A stretch of 64,000 nt of DNA from Solobacterium sp. (lineage in GTDB: Bacteria; Bacillota_I; Bacilli_A; Erysipelotrichales; Erysipelotrichaceae): assembly GCA_017469885.1 (NCBI GenBank), contig JAFUFO010000031.1:29405-93404 (forward strand), read 5' to 3'. A program made the position numbers and the translations under genes. Positions 1-9,001 of this stretch are shown one piece after another. Within the stretch, counting starts at the first letter, position 1; each line of letters opens with the position of its first letter. A model generated the notes under the pieces. That model was not told the DNA's origin. It was given only the letters and a program-made list of their open reading frames with translations, and ran no database searches.

Positions 1-47
1 AATGGACACAAAAAGTGCATTTTGGGCGTTTATGTTGTCAAAAAAGG

Positions 48-53
48 TATAAA
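48..53 (+). promoter_or_regulatory. -10 box of the ligase gene
   Basis: TATAAA lies only 9 bases upstream of the ATG at 63 and no convincing -35 sits 16-18 bases away. If it is used, the transcript would be nearly leaderless. Confidence 0.35.
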
Positions 54-62
54 ATCTTTCTT

Positions 63-1772
63 ATGAGTACAAATAACACAGTAAAAAAACACTTGGATTA
101 TCCGCGTCTTACGATGTTTCAGATGATCCAGCGGATGGCGGACCAGTATCCGAACTATCCCGCTTATGAATTCTTCGGAAAGAAAACGACCTACCGGCAG
201 TTTGTCGGAAAAATTGAGCGCGCGGCACGCGCATTCACATCCATGGGTATCCGCAGAGGCGACGCAGTCACCATCTGCATGCCGAATACCCCGCAGGCAC
301 TTGACTGTTTCTATGCCCTGAACCGGATCGGAGCCATCTGCAATATGGTCCACCCGCTCAGTGCCCAAAAGGAAATCACCTTCTTCCTGGACATCTCGGA
401 CAGCCGCATGATCCTCACCATGGACATGTTCTATGAGAAAGTGGATGCGGCCGTCAAGGAAGCGAATCATCCGGTCACAATCCTGACCGCCCGCATGCAG
501 GATGAACTTGACATGATCAAGGGCATCGGCTTCGCGTTCACACAGGGCCGCAAGTTCCGGAAGTTCCCGAACACCGGATACGGCATGCTGTGGAGAGAAT
601 TCCTTGCCAAAGGCGTTCCTTCTGTTCGTCTTCCGGAGCCGGTGTACAACCCGAAGGCAACTGCCGCGATTCTGTACAGCGGCGGTACCAGCGGAAAGCC
701 GAAAGGAATCTGCCTCTCGGATCAGAACTTCAACGCAACTGCCCTGCAGGCTACGGAATCCATCCAGCAGCCGCTCGGCCCCGGTGACACGATGCTGTCA
801 TGCATGCCGGTGTTCCACGGATTCGGTCTTGGCATCAATATTCACACGATTCTGATCAACGGTGCGGAATGCATCCTGATGCCTTCCTTCAACGGCAAGT
901 CCTATGCGGAAATGCTCATCAAGAAGAAGCCGAACTTCATCGCCGGTGTACCGACAATCTTCGAAGCCCTGCTTCATATTGAAGAACTCAAGGACGCAGA
1001 CCTCTCCTGCCTGAAAGGAATGTTCTGCGGCGGTGATGCGCTGAGTGTGGAGCTCAAGAAGAAGGTTGATGAATTCCTGAAGGAACACAATGCGACCATT
1101 CAGGTACGCGAAGGCTACGGTCTTACCGAGTGCGTTACCGCAAGCTGCCTGACACCGCGTGACACCTACCGTGAAAACTCCATCGGCCTGCCCTTCCCGG
1201 ATACCGAATACTGCATTGTCCGCCCGGGCACCGATGAAGAACTTCCGCCGATGGAAGAAGGAGAAATCATTCTCCGCGGTCCTTCCGTCATGATCGGATA
1301 TCTGAACAATCCGGAAGAAACCGCCCAGACGCTCCGCAAGATGCCGGACGGTCATACCTGGCTGTTTACGGGTGACCTCGGCTACATGGACAAGGACGGT
1401 TACGTCTACTTCAAACAGCGCATCAAGCGCATGATCATCACCAACGGCTACAACGTATATCCGGGTCAGATTGAAAACATCATTGACTCCTGTGAGGAAG
1501 TTGCCTACAGCTGTGTCATCGGTGTGAAGGATCCGAGAAGAATGCAGAGGGTCAAGGCATTCGTCGTTCTGAAACCCGGCTATACCGGAGATCAGGAGAT
1601 GAAGAACAAGATCAACGACGTTCTGAGTATGCATGTCGCGAAATATGCCCTTCCGCGTGAGATTGAATTCCGCAGCGACCTTCCCAAGACACTCGTCGGT
1701 AAGGTTGCTTACCGGAAGCTTGAGGAAGAGGCCAATGCCGAAGCCGCAAAGATGGAGGAAAACGCCGCATGA
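63..1772 (+). CDS. AMP-dependent acyl-CoA synthetase/ligase
   Basis: Class I adenylate-forming enzyme of 569 residues that would activate a carboxylic acid as its acyl-adenylate and usually pass it to CoA. Visible motifs are the phosphate-binding loop YSGGTSGKPKG near residue 205, GYGLTEC near 350, TGDLGYMDKDG near 436 and the C-terminal PKTLVGKVAYRK containing the catalytic lysine near 546. No signal peptide is seen, so it is probably cytosolic. An in-frame GTG at 15 lies upstream of a TATAAA box at 48-53, so the ATG at 63 is preferred. The stop overlaps the next gene by ATGA, which points to a shared pathway. The acid substrate cannot be read from sequence. Confidence 0.85.
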   Translation: MSTNNTVKKHLDYPRLTMFQMIQRMADQYPNYPAYEFFGKKTTYRQFVGKIERAARAFTSMGIRRGDAVTICMPNTPQALDCFYALNRIGAICNMVHPLSAQKEITFFLDISDSRMILTMDMFYEKVDAAVKEANHPVTILTARMQDELDMIKGIGFAFTQGRKFRKFPNTGYGMLWREFLAKGVPSVRLPEPVYNPKATAAILYSGGTSGKPKGICLSDQNFNATALQATESIQQPLGPGDTMLSCMPVFHGFGLGINIHTILINGAECILMPSFNGKSYAEMLIKKKPNFIAGVPTIFEALLHIEELKDADLSCLKGMFCGGDALSVELKKKVDEFLKEHNATIQVREGYGLTECVTASCLTPRDTYRENSIGLPFPDTEYCIVRPGTDEELPPMEEGEIILRGPSVMIGYLNNPEETAQTLRKMPDGHTWLFTGDLGYMDKDGYVYFKQRIKRMIITNGYNVYPGQIENIIDSCEEVAYSCVIGVKDPRRMQRVKAFVVLKPGYTGDQEMKNKINDVLSMHVAKYALPREIEFRSDLPKTLVGKVAYRKLEEEANAEAAKMEENAA

Positions 1773-2656
1773 GTGATGCGCGCAAGCGAAAATGGGGAGA
1801 CCGGCGCGACGGGTACAAGGTAAAGGTTCCCGGTCTGCAGACGGTCATGGCATGTCTGATGCCGAACCGCACCGACTGTGAGTGCTATCTCAACGATAAG
1901 ATTGATATCACAGACCTGCTCGTATATCTCGAGCAGAAAAACGCAACCCATCCGGAATACAAAACCACCCTGTTTCACTGCTTCATCATGGCACTCACAA
2001 AAATGTTCCGGGAACGGAACCGCATGAACCGTTTCATACAGGGCGGAACCATGTATGAACGATATGATATCTCAGTTGCCTTTGTCGCAAAGCGCCGCTT
2101 CTCCGAATCCGGTGAAGAAGCGCTGATGTTCATGACACCGAAAGGCACAGACAATCTCGACAGCATTTCGAAAAAGATTGTCGGTGATGTTAAGGAAACC
2201 CGTAAGAGCGAAGTCGCAACCGGCGGTGTCGATGAACTGCTCGATAAATTCGCGGCAATGCCGAAACTGCTGATGATGTTTCTGATCTGGATCATCCGCT
2301 GCCTGGACTTCTGGGGTGTCAACCCGAAGTTCATCACCGACGGTGATCCCAACTACAGCAGCATCTTCCTCAGCAACCTCGGCAGTATCAAATGCCCGGC
2401 GGTATATCACCACCTGAACAACTACGGAACCAATTCGTTCATGCTGACGATCGGCACCATGCATAAGGAAAAAGTGATCATGGACGACGGCAGCGAACAG
2501 ATCCGTGACTTCGTTGACATCGGCGTCACCATCGATGAGCGTATCGGTGACGGATTCTACTTCGCACGCAGTCTGAAACTCGTCAAATATCTCTTTGCAC
2601 ATCCCCAGATGCTCGATGAGCCGCTTGCGCAGCCCAGCAACTTCGACTACAAGTAA
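1769..2656 (+). CDS. 2-oxoacid dehydrogenase E2-like acyltransferase domain protein
   Basis: A 295-residue protein resembling the catalytic domain of dihydrolipoamide acyltransferases (chloramphenicol acetyltransferase fold), without a lipoyl or peripheral-subunit-binding domain. The family motif near the C-terminus, normally DHRxxDG, reads DERIGDG at residues 256-262: the catalytic histidine is glutamate while the aspartate is kept. A hydrophobic stretch near residues 167-180 (LLMMFLIWIIRCL) could contact the membrane. It overlaps the ligase by 4 bases, so a natural reading is ligase making an acyl-CoA and this protein binding or transferring the acyl group. With the histidine missing, activity is uncertain. 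The fold is fairly sure; the function is not known. Confidence 0.7.
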   Translation: MSDARKRKWGDRRDGYKVKVPGLQTVMACLMPNRTDCECYLNDKIDITDLLVYLEQKNATHPEYKTTLFHCFIMALTKMFRERNRMNRFIQGGTMYERYDISVAFVAKRRFSESGEEALMFMTPKGTDNLDSISKKIVGDVKETRKSEVATGGVDELLDKFAAMPKLLMMFLIWIIRCLDFWGVNPKFITDGDPNYSSIFLSNLGSIKCPAVYHHLNNYGTNSFMLTIGTMHKEKVIMDDGSEQIRDFVDIGVTIDERIGDGFYFARSLKLVKYLFAHPQMLDEPLAQPSNFDYK

Positions 2657-2662
2657 TTATCA

Positions 2663-2696
2663 AAAACAGACCGGATATCAATTCCGAGTCTGTTTT
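2663..2696. terminator. Bidirectional terminator between acyltransferase and mntP
   Basis: AAAACAGAC (2663-2671) pairs with GTCTGTTTT (2688-2696), extended by CGGA/TCCG with one bulge. The A/T ends let it act for both convergent genes. Confidence 0.75.
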
Positions 2697-3268
2697 CATA
2701 TTCCGAAGAAGATTTTAAATCCGATCAGGATCAGAATGACACCGCCGAAGATCGAAGCCTTATCGGAAAGCGCCGTTCCAGCCCTGCGTCCGATCAGGAG
2801 ACCGGCAAGACATATCACATAGGTAACGCCGCCGATAATCAGCGAAGCACCGAGTGCTTCCGGAAATTCATAGTTTGCGATGGTAAAGCCGACAGATAAT
2901 GCATCGATGGAAGTTGCGATACCCTGGAGTGCAAGATCATGCATGCTCAGGATATGGGAAACTTCCTCCTTTTCCTTATCCGGATGAAGTCCTTCGTAAA
3001 TCATATTTCCGCCGATATACGCAAGAAGAATCAGTGCGATCCACGGAATCAGTGTCTGAACCTGTGTAAAGACCGTCACGACCGTATGCACACAGATCCA
3101 TCCGATCAGCGGCATCAGAAACTGAAATCCCGCGAATGTTCCCGCAATGATGTTCATCCGCTTCCGGCTCATCGACGGATCATTCAGTCCGTTTGCCAGA
3201 GATACGGAGAATGCGTCCATCGCAAGACCGACTCCCAACATGCAGGCATTTATCACAAAATGAAACAT
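2696..3268 (-). CDS. mntP: Manganese efflux pump MntP
   Basis: A 190-residue integral membrane protein with about six hydrophobic helices. It matches the MntP (DUF204) family: an N-terminal GLAMDAFSVSLANG segment and a second internal repeat with TSIDALSVGF, each holding the conserved intramembrane aspartate. The family exports Mn2+. The start has a good ribosome site (AAGGGGTAACGA before ATG). The 5' leader is only about 100 bases and I found no yybP-ykoY-like riboswitch core in it. It converges on the acyltransferase gene and is transcribed alone. Confidence 0.92.
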   Translation of the reverse strand: MFHFVINACMLGVGLAMDAFSVSLANGLNDPSMSRKRMNIIAGTFAGFQFLMPLIGWICVHTVVTVFTQVQTLIPWIALILLAYIGGNMIYEGLHPDKEKEEVSHILSMHDLALQGIATSIDALSVGFTIANYEFPEALGASLIIGGVTYVICLAGLLIGRRAGTALSDKASIFGGVILILIGFKIFFGI

Positions 3269-3438
3269 TCGTTACCCCTTCACTCTTCCGATGTCTGTTA
3301 TCAGGCTGGATAAACAGAACACAAGACCTGTTCAGTTTCACATTGCAGGAGATAGTTAGTCAACGCAAATCGCCATCTTTTGTGCCGTCCCGTTTTATTT
3401 CGCGTTATGATAAATGCAATGAAAGGGTAATTCCGACT

Positions 3439-4392
3439 ATGTTTAAAGAGTATCGCTACGATGGTTCAAAACCGTTTCGTCTGAAGAAGGTCAAGACGAA
3501 CGACACATCCCTCTGCGAAGACCGCGAAGCCGCAGAGGCAAAACTCGCAAAGAACAACAAGAAAATTGATTCACTCCAGCAGAAGCTTTATGCGGAGAAA
3601 AAAGAAGGCGTCATCTTCCTGTTTCAGGCAATGGACGCTGCCGGAAAAGACGGCACGATCCGCGCTGTCCTGCAGTGCCTGAGCCCGCACGGCGTCTATG
3701 AAGCTGCGTTCAAGTCTCCGTCTTCTGAAGAACTTGCGCATGAATATCTCTGGCGCGTTGCGGTGATGGTTCCGGAAAAAGGTGAGATTGCGATCTTCAA
3801 CCGCAGTCATTATGAAGATGTTCTGATCGGCAAGGTCCGTGAACTTTACAAGACCCAGGCGCATGCCGACCGCATCGATCCGGAAAAGGTGATTGAGAAT
3901 CGTTACGAAGACATCAAACACTTCGAGAAATACCTCTGGAACAACAGTATCCGTGTCGTAAAGATCTTCCTGAACGTATCCAAGGATGAACAGGCTCGCC
4001 GCTTCCTTTCCCGGATTGAAGAGCCGGAAAAGAACTGGAAGTTCTCCGAATCCGACTGGAATGAGCGCAAGTACTGGGATGCATACCAACAGGCATTTGA
4101 AGATGCCATCAACGCAACTTCCACCAAAGAATGCCCGTGGTTCGTCGTACCGGCAGATCACAAGTGGTATATGCGCTATGTCGTCAGTGAGATCATCCTC
4201 GATACATTGAAGGAAATGGATCCCCATTATCCGGAAGTTACGAAAGAACGACTCGAAACCTTCCAGACCCTGAAAGAACAGATCAAGAGTGAGCTTCCGC
4301 CGCAGGATGTCAGTGCCAAGACCATTCCTGTTTATTCGGAAGAACCGAAGAAAAAGAAAAAGAAGAATAAAAAAGAAAAGAAGGAAAAATAA
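3439..4392 (+). CDS. ppk2: Polyphosphate kinase 2 family (polyphosphate:nucleotide phosphotransferase)
   Basis: A 317-residue PPK2-family enzyme that would move phosphate between polyphosphate and a nucleotide. Visible signatures are the Walker A-like QAMDAAGKDGTI near residue 65, FNRSHYEDVL near 118 and the SRIEEPEKNWKFSESDW lid-like segment near 192. The ATG at 3439 is chosen over upstream in-frame codons because AAAGGG precedes it and the protein then starts in the usual place. The last ~15 residues are almost purely lysine, glutamate and asparagine (KKKKKKNKKEKKEK), which is not part of the PPK2 core. PPK1 lies 1.7 kb away with a similar tail. Confidence 0.92.
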   Translation: MFKEYRYDGSKPFRLKKVKTNDTSLCEDREAAEAKLAKNNKKIDSLQQKLYAEKKEGVIFLFQAMDAAGKDGTIRAVLQCLSPHGVYEAAFKSPSSEELAHEYLWRVAVMVPEKGEIAIFNRSHYEDVLIGKVRELYKTQAHADRIDPEKVIENRYEDIKHFEKYLWNNSIRVVKIFLNVSKDEQARRFLSRIEEPEKNWKFSESDWNERKYWDAYQQAFEDAINATSTKECPWFVVPADHKWYMRYVVSEIILDTLKEMDPHYPEVTKERLETFQTLKEQIKSELPPQDVSAKTIPVYSEEPKKKKKKNKKEKKEK

Positions 4393-4400
4393 TTACATAT

Positions 4401-4435
4401 CCGGAGAGACCTGTGATCTCTCCGGTTTTCATTTT
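4401..4435 (+). terminator. Rho-independent terminator of ppk2
   Basis: Perfect stem CCGGAGAGA (4401-4409) / TCTCTCCGG (4417-4425), 7-base loop, then TTTTCATTTT. Confidence 0.9.
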
Positions 4436-4449
4436 CCCTTCTCTTTTTC

Positions 4450-6108
4450 CTAAACAATAACCGATCCGCCGATGAACTCCCGGATAATGGAGTTGTTCGG
4501 AATCAGCTCATCATTTTCCAGTGTCACAAAATACGACAGCAGTTTCAGAAGACGCTGTGCCTCCGGATATTCCGGCTGGTCATCGGAAATGATTTCCAGC
4601 TGCGGCTTTGCGTATTTCTTCAGCACGGCCAGTTCATAAATACACTGGCTGTTGAAGAACATATCCGCAAGGTCGTTGTACGGGAAGATGTTTTTATCCT
4701 CGCCGCGGCTGACCTTCGGCCACATATGAATCGTCTGTGCGGCACTGTATCCGCGGAACTGTGCATCCCGTACGATACGGCGCAGCTTGCGGGCATCGGT
4801 TGTCGGAATCCGGTTGTAATGATCGATGTTCAGCTGGGTCAAAGGACTGATGTAGATCCGGAATTTTTCATCATCCGAAATCTGTTCGGTAAGCACCGGA
4901 TTCAGTGCATGGATGCCTTCAATCACAATCGGCTGTGACGAATCAATGGAAGTGATCCGCTTGCCGAATTCCTTCGCGCCGGTCTTGAAATTGTAGAACG
5001 GAATATCCACCGTCTTGCCGTCGATCAGCGCCTGCAGATCACGGTTCAGAAGATCGCGGTCCAGGGCATCCAGTCCCTCGAAATCATATTCCCCGTCCGG
5101 TCCTTTTTTCAGATCATCCCGGTCGATGAAGTAATCATCGGTTCCGATATAGAGCGGATTGAGCCCGGCAACCCGCAGCTGAATGCTCAGGCGGTTGGCA
5201 AAGGTGGTCTTTCCGGAAGACGACGGTCCGGCAATCAGAATGATGCGTTTCTTCGATTCCGCGATCGCCTCCGCAATCTCCGTGATCTTCTTTTCATGCA
5301 GTGCTTCATTCATAAAGATAAGATCCCGCACGCTGCCGTTGAGAATACTGCGGTTGAGATCGGCAGAAAGATATACGCCGGTAAGCTTGCACCAGCGGGT
5401 TTCCTCGGAGAATGCATCATACAGCAGCTGCTGTTCTTCAAACGGAAGAATAACCGAGGGGTTGGACTGATGCGGGAAGCGCACCAGCACGCCATGCCGG
5501 TACTCCATGACCTCAAACAGATCAATATACCCGGTATCCGGCACAAGCTCATACGAAGACATCATCAGTTCCTCTTCCAGACGGAACACATCGATATTCT
5601 GCACATCCGGCATGTTGTTCAGACGCTCCAGTTCACGCTCCCGTTTGTGCTGCTTCATCAGTTCCCGGAAACTCTCACGGCTGTAGGTCTGCTTTGTGAT
5701 TTCCACCGCCTTCTGTACCAGTTCACGCATGCGTGCTTCCACAGATGCGGTAAATTCATCCGTCACATGCACGCCCTTGACAGTCGTATGCAGGCCCTTG
5801 GAAAGGCTGTTGTTGATGCGGACGCTGACATCCTTGCCGGCCACGTCATGCACTGCCTTGATATACAGCAGTAACAGGCTGGACTGATAGGTCATGCGCG
5901 CACCCGGGTCACGGATATCGAGCAGCTCCAGTTTCCCGCCATAGGAAAGATCACGGTTCAGCGACTGTACATGACCGTCGATCCGCGCCAGAACAATGCG
6001 GTAAGGATGGCTCTTCTGCATCTCATCGGCAATCTCACGGATTTTGACGCCTTCACGGTAATGCCTGGTAACAGGTACCTGATCCTGTAAACAGATTGTC
6101 AGTTTCAT
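4450..6108 (-). CDS. Uridine kinase-like nucleoside kinase with ThrRS-like N-terminus
   Basis: A 552-residue protein. The first ~190 residues resemble the TGS/second additional domain of threonyl-tRNA synthetase, a known partner of this kinase branch. The second half is a phosphoribulokinase/uridine-kinase P-loop domain with AGPSSSGKTTFANRL near residues 290-304 and a FYNFKTGAKEFG segment typical of uridine kinases. Probable reaction is ATP-dependent phosphorylation of uridine or a related nucleoside in the cytosol. Its start overlaps the stop of ppk1 by 4 bases, so the two are translationally coupled, which links nucleoside phosphorylation to polyphosphate metabolism by context. Confidence 0.85.
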   Translation of the reverse strand: MKLTICLQDQVPVTRHYREGVKIREIADEMQKSHPYRIVLARIDGHVQSLNRDLSYGGKLELLDIRDPGARMTYQSSLLLLYIKAVHDVAGKDVSVRINNSLSKGLHTTVKGVHVTDEFTASVEARMRELVQKAVEITKQTYSRESFRELMKQHKRERELERLNNMPDVQNIDVFRLEEELMMSSYELVPDTGYIDLFEVMEYRHGVLVRFPHQSNPSVILPFEEQQLLYDAFSEETRWCKLTGVYLSADLNRSILNGSVRDLIFMNEALHEKKITEIAEAIAESKKRIILIAGPSSSGKTTFANRLSIQLRVAGLNPLYIGTDDYFIDRDDLKKGPDGEYDFEGLDALDRDLLNRDLQALIDGKTVDIPFYNFKTGAKEFGKRITSIDSSQPIVIEGIHALNPVLTEQISDDEKFRIYISPLTQLNIDHYNRIPTTDARKLRRIVRDAQFRGYSAAQTIHMWPKVSRGEDKNIFPYNDLADMFFNSQCIYELAVLKKYAKPQLEIISDDQPEYPEAQRLLKLLSYFVTLENDELIPNNSIIREFIGGSVIV

Positions 6109-8399
6109 TTCTTCTTACTGCTGCCGGTCTTGGATTTTCCCTTGCCGGTTTTTCCTTTCGCTTTGGTTTTTGCCTTTTTTCCGCTGTCCTTCTTCTTTGG
6201 CTTCCCTTCACTCTTTTTTGTGCCGGAAGCCTTTTTCCGTTTTGGTTTCTTCTCCCGGGTCACCTCCGGAAATTCCGGTTTGTAAGTAGTGGAGAAGATA
6301 ATGCCCTTGTGCGCCGGACGAATCGTTCCCTGCGTCGGTGCTTCTACGGATCCTTTTGCGGTGGCCATCAGAATATCCTGACTGGAGTTGTCCGGTTCAT
6401 CGCCATGGATATGATGATACTTTCCGGCATTGTCCATCGAACGTGCCTTGGTATTATCCGCAAAGCAGAGTTCCAGATACCGGTGGATCCGGGTCCGGAT
6501 CGCCGCATCCATGATCGGAACCGCAATCTCCACGCGGCGTTCGGTATTGCGGGTCATGAAATCCGCCGAAGAGATATACATTTTCTCATCCCGGCCCGTA
6601 CCGAACTGGTAGATCCGGGAGTGTTCCAGATACCGGCCGACGATGGAGCGGACGTGCACATTGTCCGTCATTCCTTTGACCTCCGGCAGGATACAGCAGA
6701 TTCCCCGGACGATCAGACGGACGGTAACGCCGGCATCACTTGCCTGATGGAGCTTGCAGATGATGTCTTCATCCGTGATGGAATTCAGTTTGCAGGTAAT
6801 TACGCCCTTCTCCCCCTTGGCAATTTCCCGGTCGATCAGTTCAATCACGGTCTGCTTCATCGATACCGGCGAAACAAGCAGGTAACGATAGGTTCCGTCG
6901 AGTTTTCCGATCATCATGTTCTGGAAGAAGGCCACCGTGTCGCGGACAATTCCCGCACGGGCAGTCAGATATGCAAAATCGGTATACTGCCGTGCCGTAT
7001 TCTCATTGAAGTTTCCGGTCGCGATCAGCGCCACATGGGACGTCTTGCGATCCTGCATGCGGGTAATCAGGCAGGCCTTGGAATGGACCTTGTAGTCTTC
7101 AAAGCCATACATGACGGTACATCCCGCATCCATCAGCTTCTCGGAATAGTCAATGTTATTCTGTTCATCAAACCGTGCCTTCAGTTCGATCAGCACATCA
7201 ACTTCTTTTCCGTTCTCTGCCGCAAGACACAGATAATCCACGAGTCTTGCCTTGCGCGCAAGCCGGTAGATCGTGATCTTGATGGAAATGACCGACGGAT
7301 CTGACGCAGCTTCCTTGATCAGAAGCAGGAACGGATCCATGGATTCATACGGATAGGAAAGCAGAACATCCTTCTTCTGTACCTGATCAAACAGGTTTTT
7401 GGAGTAATCAAATGCCTCACTCATCTTCGGCAGATACCTGTCATAGGACAGACGTTTTGCCTGTTCCTCCGGAAGAAGGTCCCCGACCTGAAACATGTAT
7501 TTGCGGTCGAGCGGCATATTGCATACATAGATCATCCGGTCATCTGTCTTGATGTATTTTGTCAGATGTTTTGCCATGCCTTCGCTTAACCGACGTGACA
7601 GTTCAATACGGACGAGATTCATGCGCTTCCGCTTCTTCAGCATCTCTGTCATCCGCGCAAGATAATCCTCGTTTTCTTCAAAGGAATCATCATCCACACT
7701 GACATCCGCATTGCGGATCAGCGAGAACTTGATGCGCTCACTGACGACAGCACCCTTGAAGATGCTTTCCAGGTTAGCCAGAACGATATCTTCCATGTGA
7801 ACATAGCGGACGACATCCTTCTTGCCCGGAAGACGGACAATCTTATGAAGCGATGAGGGAATCGGCACCAGCGCAAATACATCCGAGCCGTTGTATTTCA
7901 TGATTCCGGCCGCATAGACGACACCGGACTGCAGCGCCGGAAGCGGATGACGGCTGTCTACGATCTGACCGCCGAGCACCGGAGCGACAACGGAGCGGAA
8001 AAACTTGCGGATCCACTCCTTCTCTTCCTTCGTGCATTCATCGATCGTAAGGTCATGGATGCCCTCTTTTTTCAGCGCGCGCTTCAGATCGCGGAACACA
8101 TCCTCCCGCCGGTCACACAGACGGTTGGACATCTGATAAATTTTTTTCAGCTGTCCCTCCGGTGTGAGTCCGGATTTGTTGTCCACAAAATTGGGCTTGT
8201 ATTTCTTCATATCCGTAATCGAACCGACACGGACACTGAAAAACTCATCCAGATTAGACGAGAAAATCGAGACAAATTTCAGACGTTCCAGCAGCGGAAC
8301 ACTGGAATCACGGGCTTCATTCAGGCAGCGCTCATCAAAGCGGAGCCAGGAGATTTCCCGGTTCTGTGTATATCCGTCTTTATAGATATCCTTGATCAT
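6105..8399 (-). CDS. ppk: Polyphosphate kinase PPK1
   Basis: A 764-residue polyphosphate kinase making polyphosphate from ATP. It shows the N-terminal NREISWLRFDERCL block, FSSNLDEFFSVRVG, the phospholipase D-like KVHSKACLI block whose His439 is the expected phosphohistidine, and TGNFNENTARQYTD. The core should end near residue 712; an extra ~50-residue tail then follows, dominated by lysine with Gly, Ser and Thr. The gene sits between msrA and the nucleoside kinase, overlapping both by 4 bases, so the three form one operon. Function is confident; the role of the tail is unknown. Confidence 0.95.
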   Translation of the reverse strand: MIKDIYKDGYTQNREISWLRFDERCLNEARDSSVPLLERLKFVSIFSSNLDEFFSVRVGSITDMKKYKPNFVDNKSGLTPEGQLKKIYQMSNRLCDRREDVFRDLKRALKKEGIHDLTIDECTKEEKEWIRKFFRSVVAPVLGGQIVDSRHPLPALQSGVVYAAGIMKYNGSDVFALVPIPSSLHKIVRLPGKKDVVRYVHMEDIVLANLESIFKGAVVSERIKFSLIRNADVSVDDDSFEENEDYLARMTEMLKKRKRMNLVRIELSRRLSEGMAKHLTKYIKTDDRMIYVCNMPLDRKYMFQVGDLLPEEQAKRLSYDRYLPKMSEAFDYSKNLFDQVQKKDVLLSYPYESMDPFLLLIKEAASDPSVISIKITIYRLARKARLVDYLCLAAENGKEVDVLIELKARFDEQNNIDYSEKLMDAGCTVMYGFEDYKVHSKACLITRMQDRKTSHVALIATGNFNENTARQYTDFAYLTARAGIVRDTVAFFQNMMIGKLDGTYRYLLVSPVSMKQTVIELIDREIAKGEKGVITCKLNSITDEDIICKLHQASDAGVTVRLIVRGICCILPEVKGMTDNVHVRSIVGRYLEHSRIYQFGTGRDEKMYISSADFMTRNTERRVEIAVPIMDAAIRTRIHRYLELCFADNTKARSMDNAGKYHHIHGDEPDNSSQDILMATAKGSVEAPTQGTIRPAHKGIIFSTTYKPEFPEVTREKKPKRKKASGTKKSEGKPKKKDSGKKAKTKAKGKTGKGKSKTGSSKKK

Positions 8400-8914
8400 T
8401 CGCTGTCATCTCCCTCCTGATTCAGCTGCTTTACAAGTTCATATTCTCTGGTTGTAATATGGCAGTACCCGTTCGGATTCTTCTCCAGATAATTCTGGTG
8501 GTATTCTTCCGCCGGCCAGAAATGTTTCAGAGGCATGATCTCTGTGTAAAAGCGGTCATGCTTTTTCCGTTCTTCTGCCGCATAGGATTCCACAATCTTC
8601 AGGCTCTCTGCGTCCGTCGTATAGATACCGGTCTGATACTGTGAACCGATGTCATTGCCCTGCCGGTTCTGCAGTTTCGGATCGATACAGATAAAATAGG
8701 CCTTCAGAATCTTACGCAGGGACACACGGTCCGGATCGTATACCACTTTCACGGTCTCCCGATGCCCGGTCGTATCCGTGCATACTTCCTCATACGTTGG
8801 ATGTTCGGTTGTTCCGTTGGCATAGCCCACCGTTGTCTCCGTTACGCCGTCAAGTGCACGAAACACCTTTTCCATGCCCCAGAAACAGCCGCCGGCCAGA
8901 TAGATTTCATTCAT
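8396..8914 (-). CDS. msrA: Peptide-methionine (S)-S-oxide reductase MsrA
   Basis: A 172-residue MsrA that repairs methionine-S-sulfoxide using the GGCFWG active site (Cys10). Conserved downstream blocks include VGYANG, PTYEEVC, TGHRE, IGSQYQTGIY and a final EYHQNYL. No MsrB domain is fused. It is first in an operon with ppk1 and the nucleoside kinase (4-base overlaps), suggesting a stress-related unit. A TATAAT box lies at 8938-8943 on this strand, about 25 bases upstream. Confidence 0.96.
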   Translation of the reverse strand: MNEIYLAGGCFWGMEKVFRALDGVTETTVGYANGTTEHPTYEEVCTDTTGHRETVKVVYDPDRVSLRKILKAYFICIDPKLQNRQGNDIGSQYQTGIYTTDAESLKIVESYAAEERKKHDRFYTEIMPLKHFWPAEEYHQNYLEKNPNGYCHITTREYELVKQLNQEGDDSE

Positions 8915-8937
8915 AAAAATAATCTCCGCTGTTTTTA

Positions 8938-8943
8938 ATTATA
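8938..8943 (-). promoter_or_regulatory. -10 box of the msrA-ppk-kinase operon
   Basis: TATAAT on the minus strand, 24 bases upstream of the msrA ATG. No clear consensus -35 is visible at the right spacing. Confidence 0.5.
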
Positions 8944-8962
8944 ACCCGAGTGCTCATATCAA

Positions 8963-8991
8963 TGCACAATCCGCTGCTTTTCTTTTATAAT
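8963..8991 (+). promoter_or_regulatory. Promoter of the MATE gene at 9002
   Basis: TGCACA (8963-8968), 17-base spacer, TATAAT (8986-8991). The ATG at 9002 is 10 bases after the -10 box, so the message should have almost no leader; no Shine-Dalgarno is present. Confidence 0.55.
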
Positions 8992-9001
8992 AACGATTAT
9001 T

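Noticed and set aside
3269..3370. Possible yybP-ykoY manganese riboswitch before mntP
   Set aside because: The short leader lacks the conserved helices and GGGGAG-type core; only a plain ribosome site is visible.
6096..7304. 402-codon plus-strand frame opposite ppk1
   Set aside because: Antisense to ppk1; no family features.
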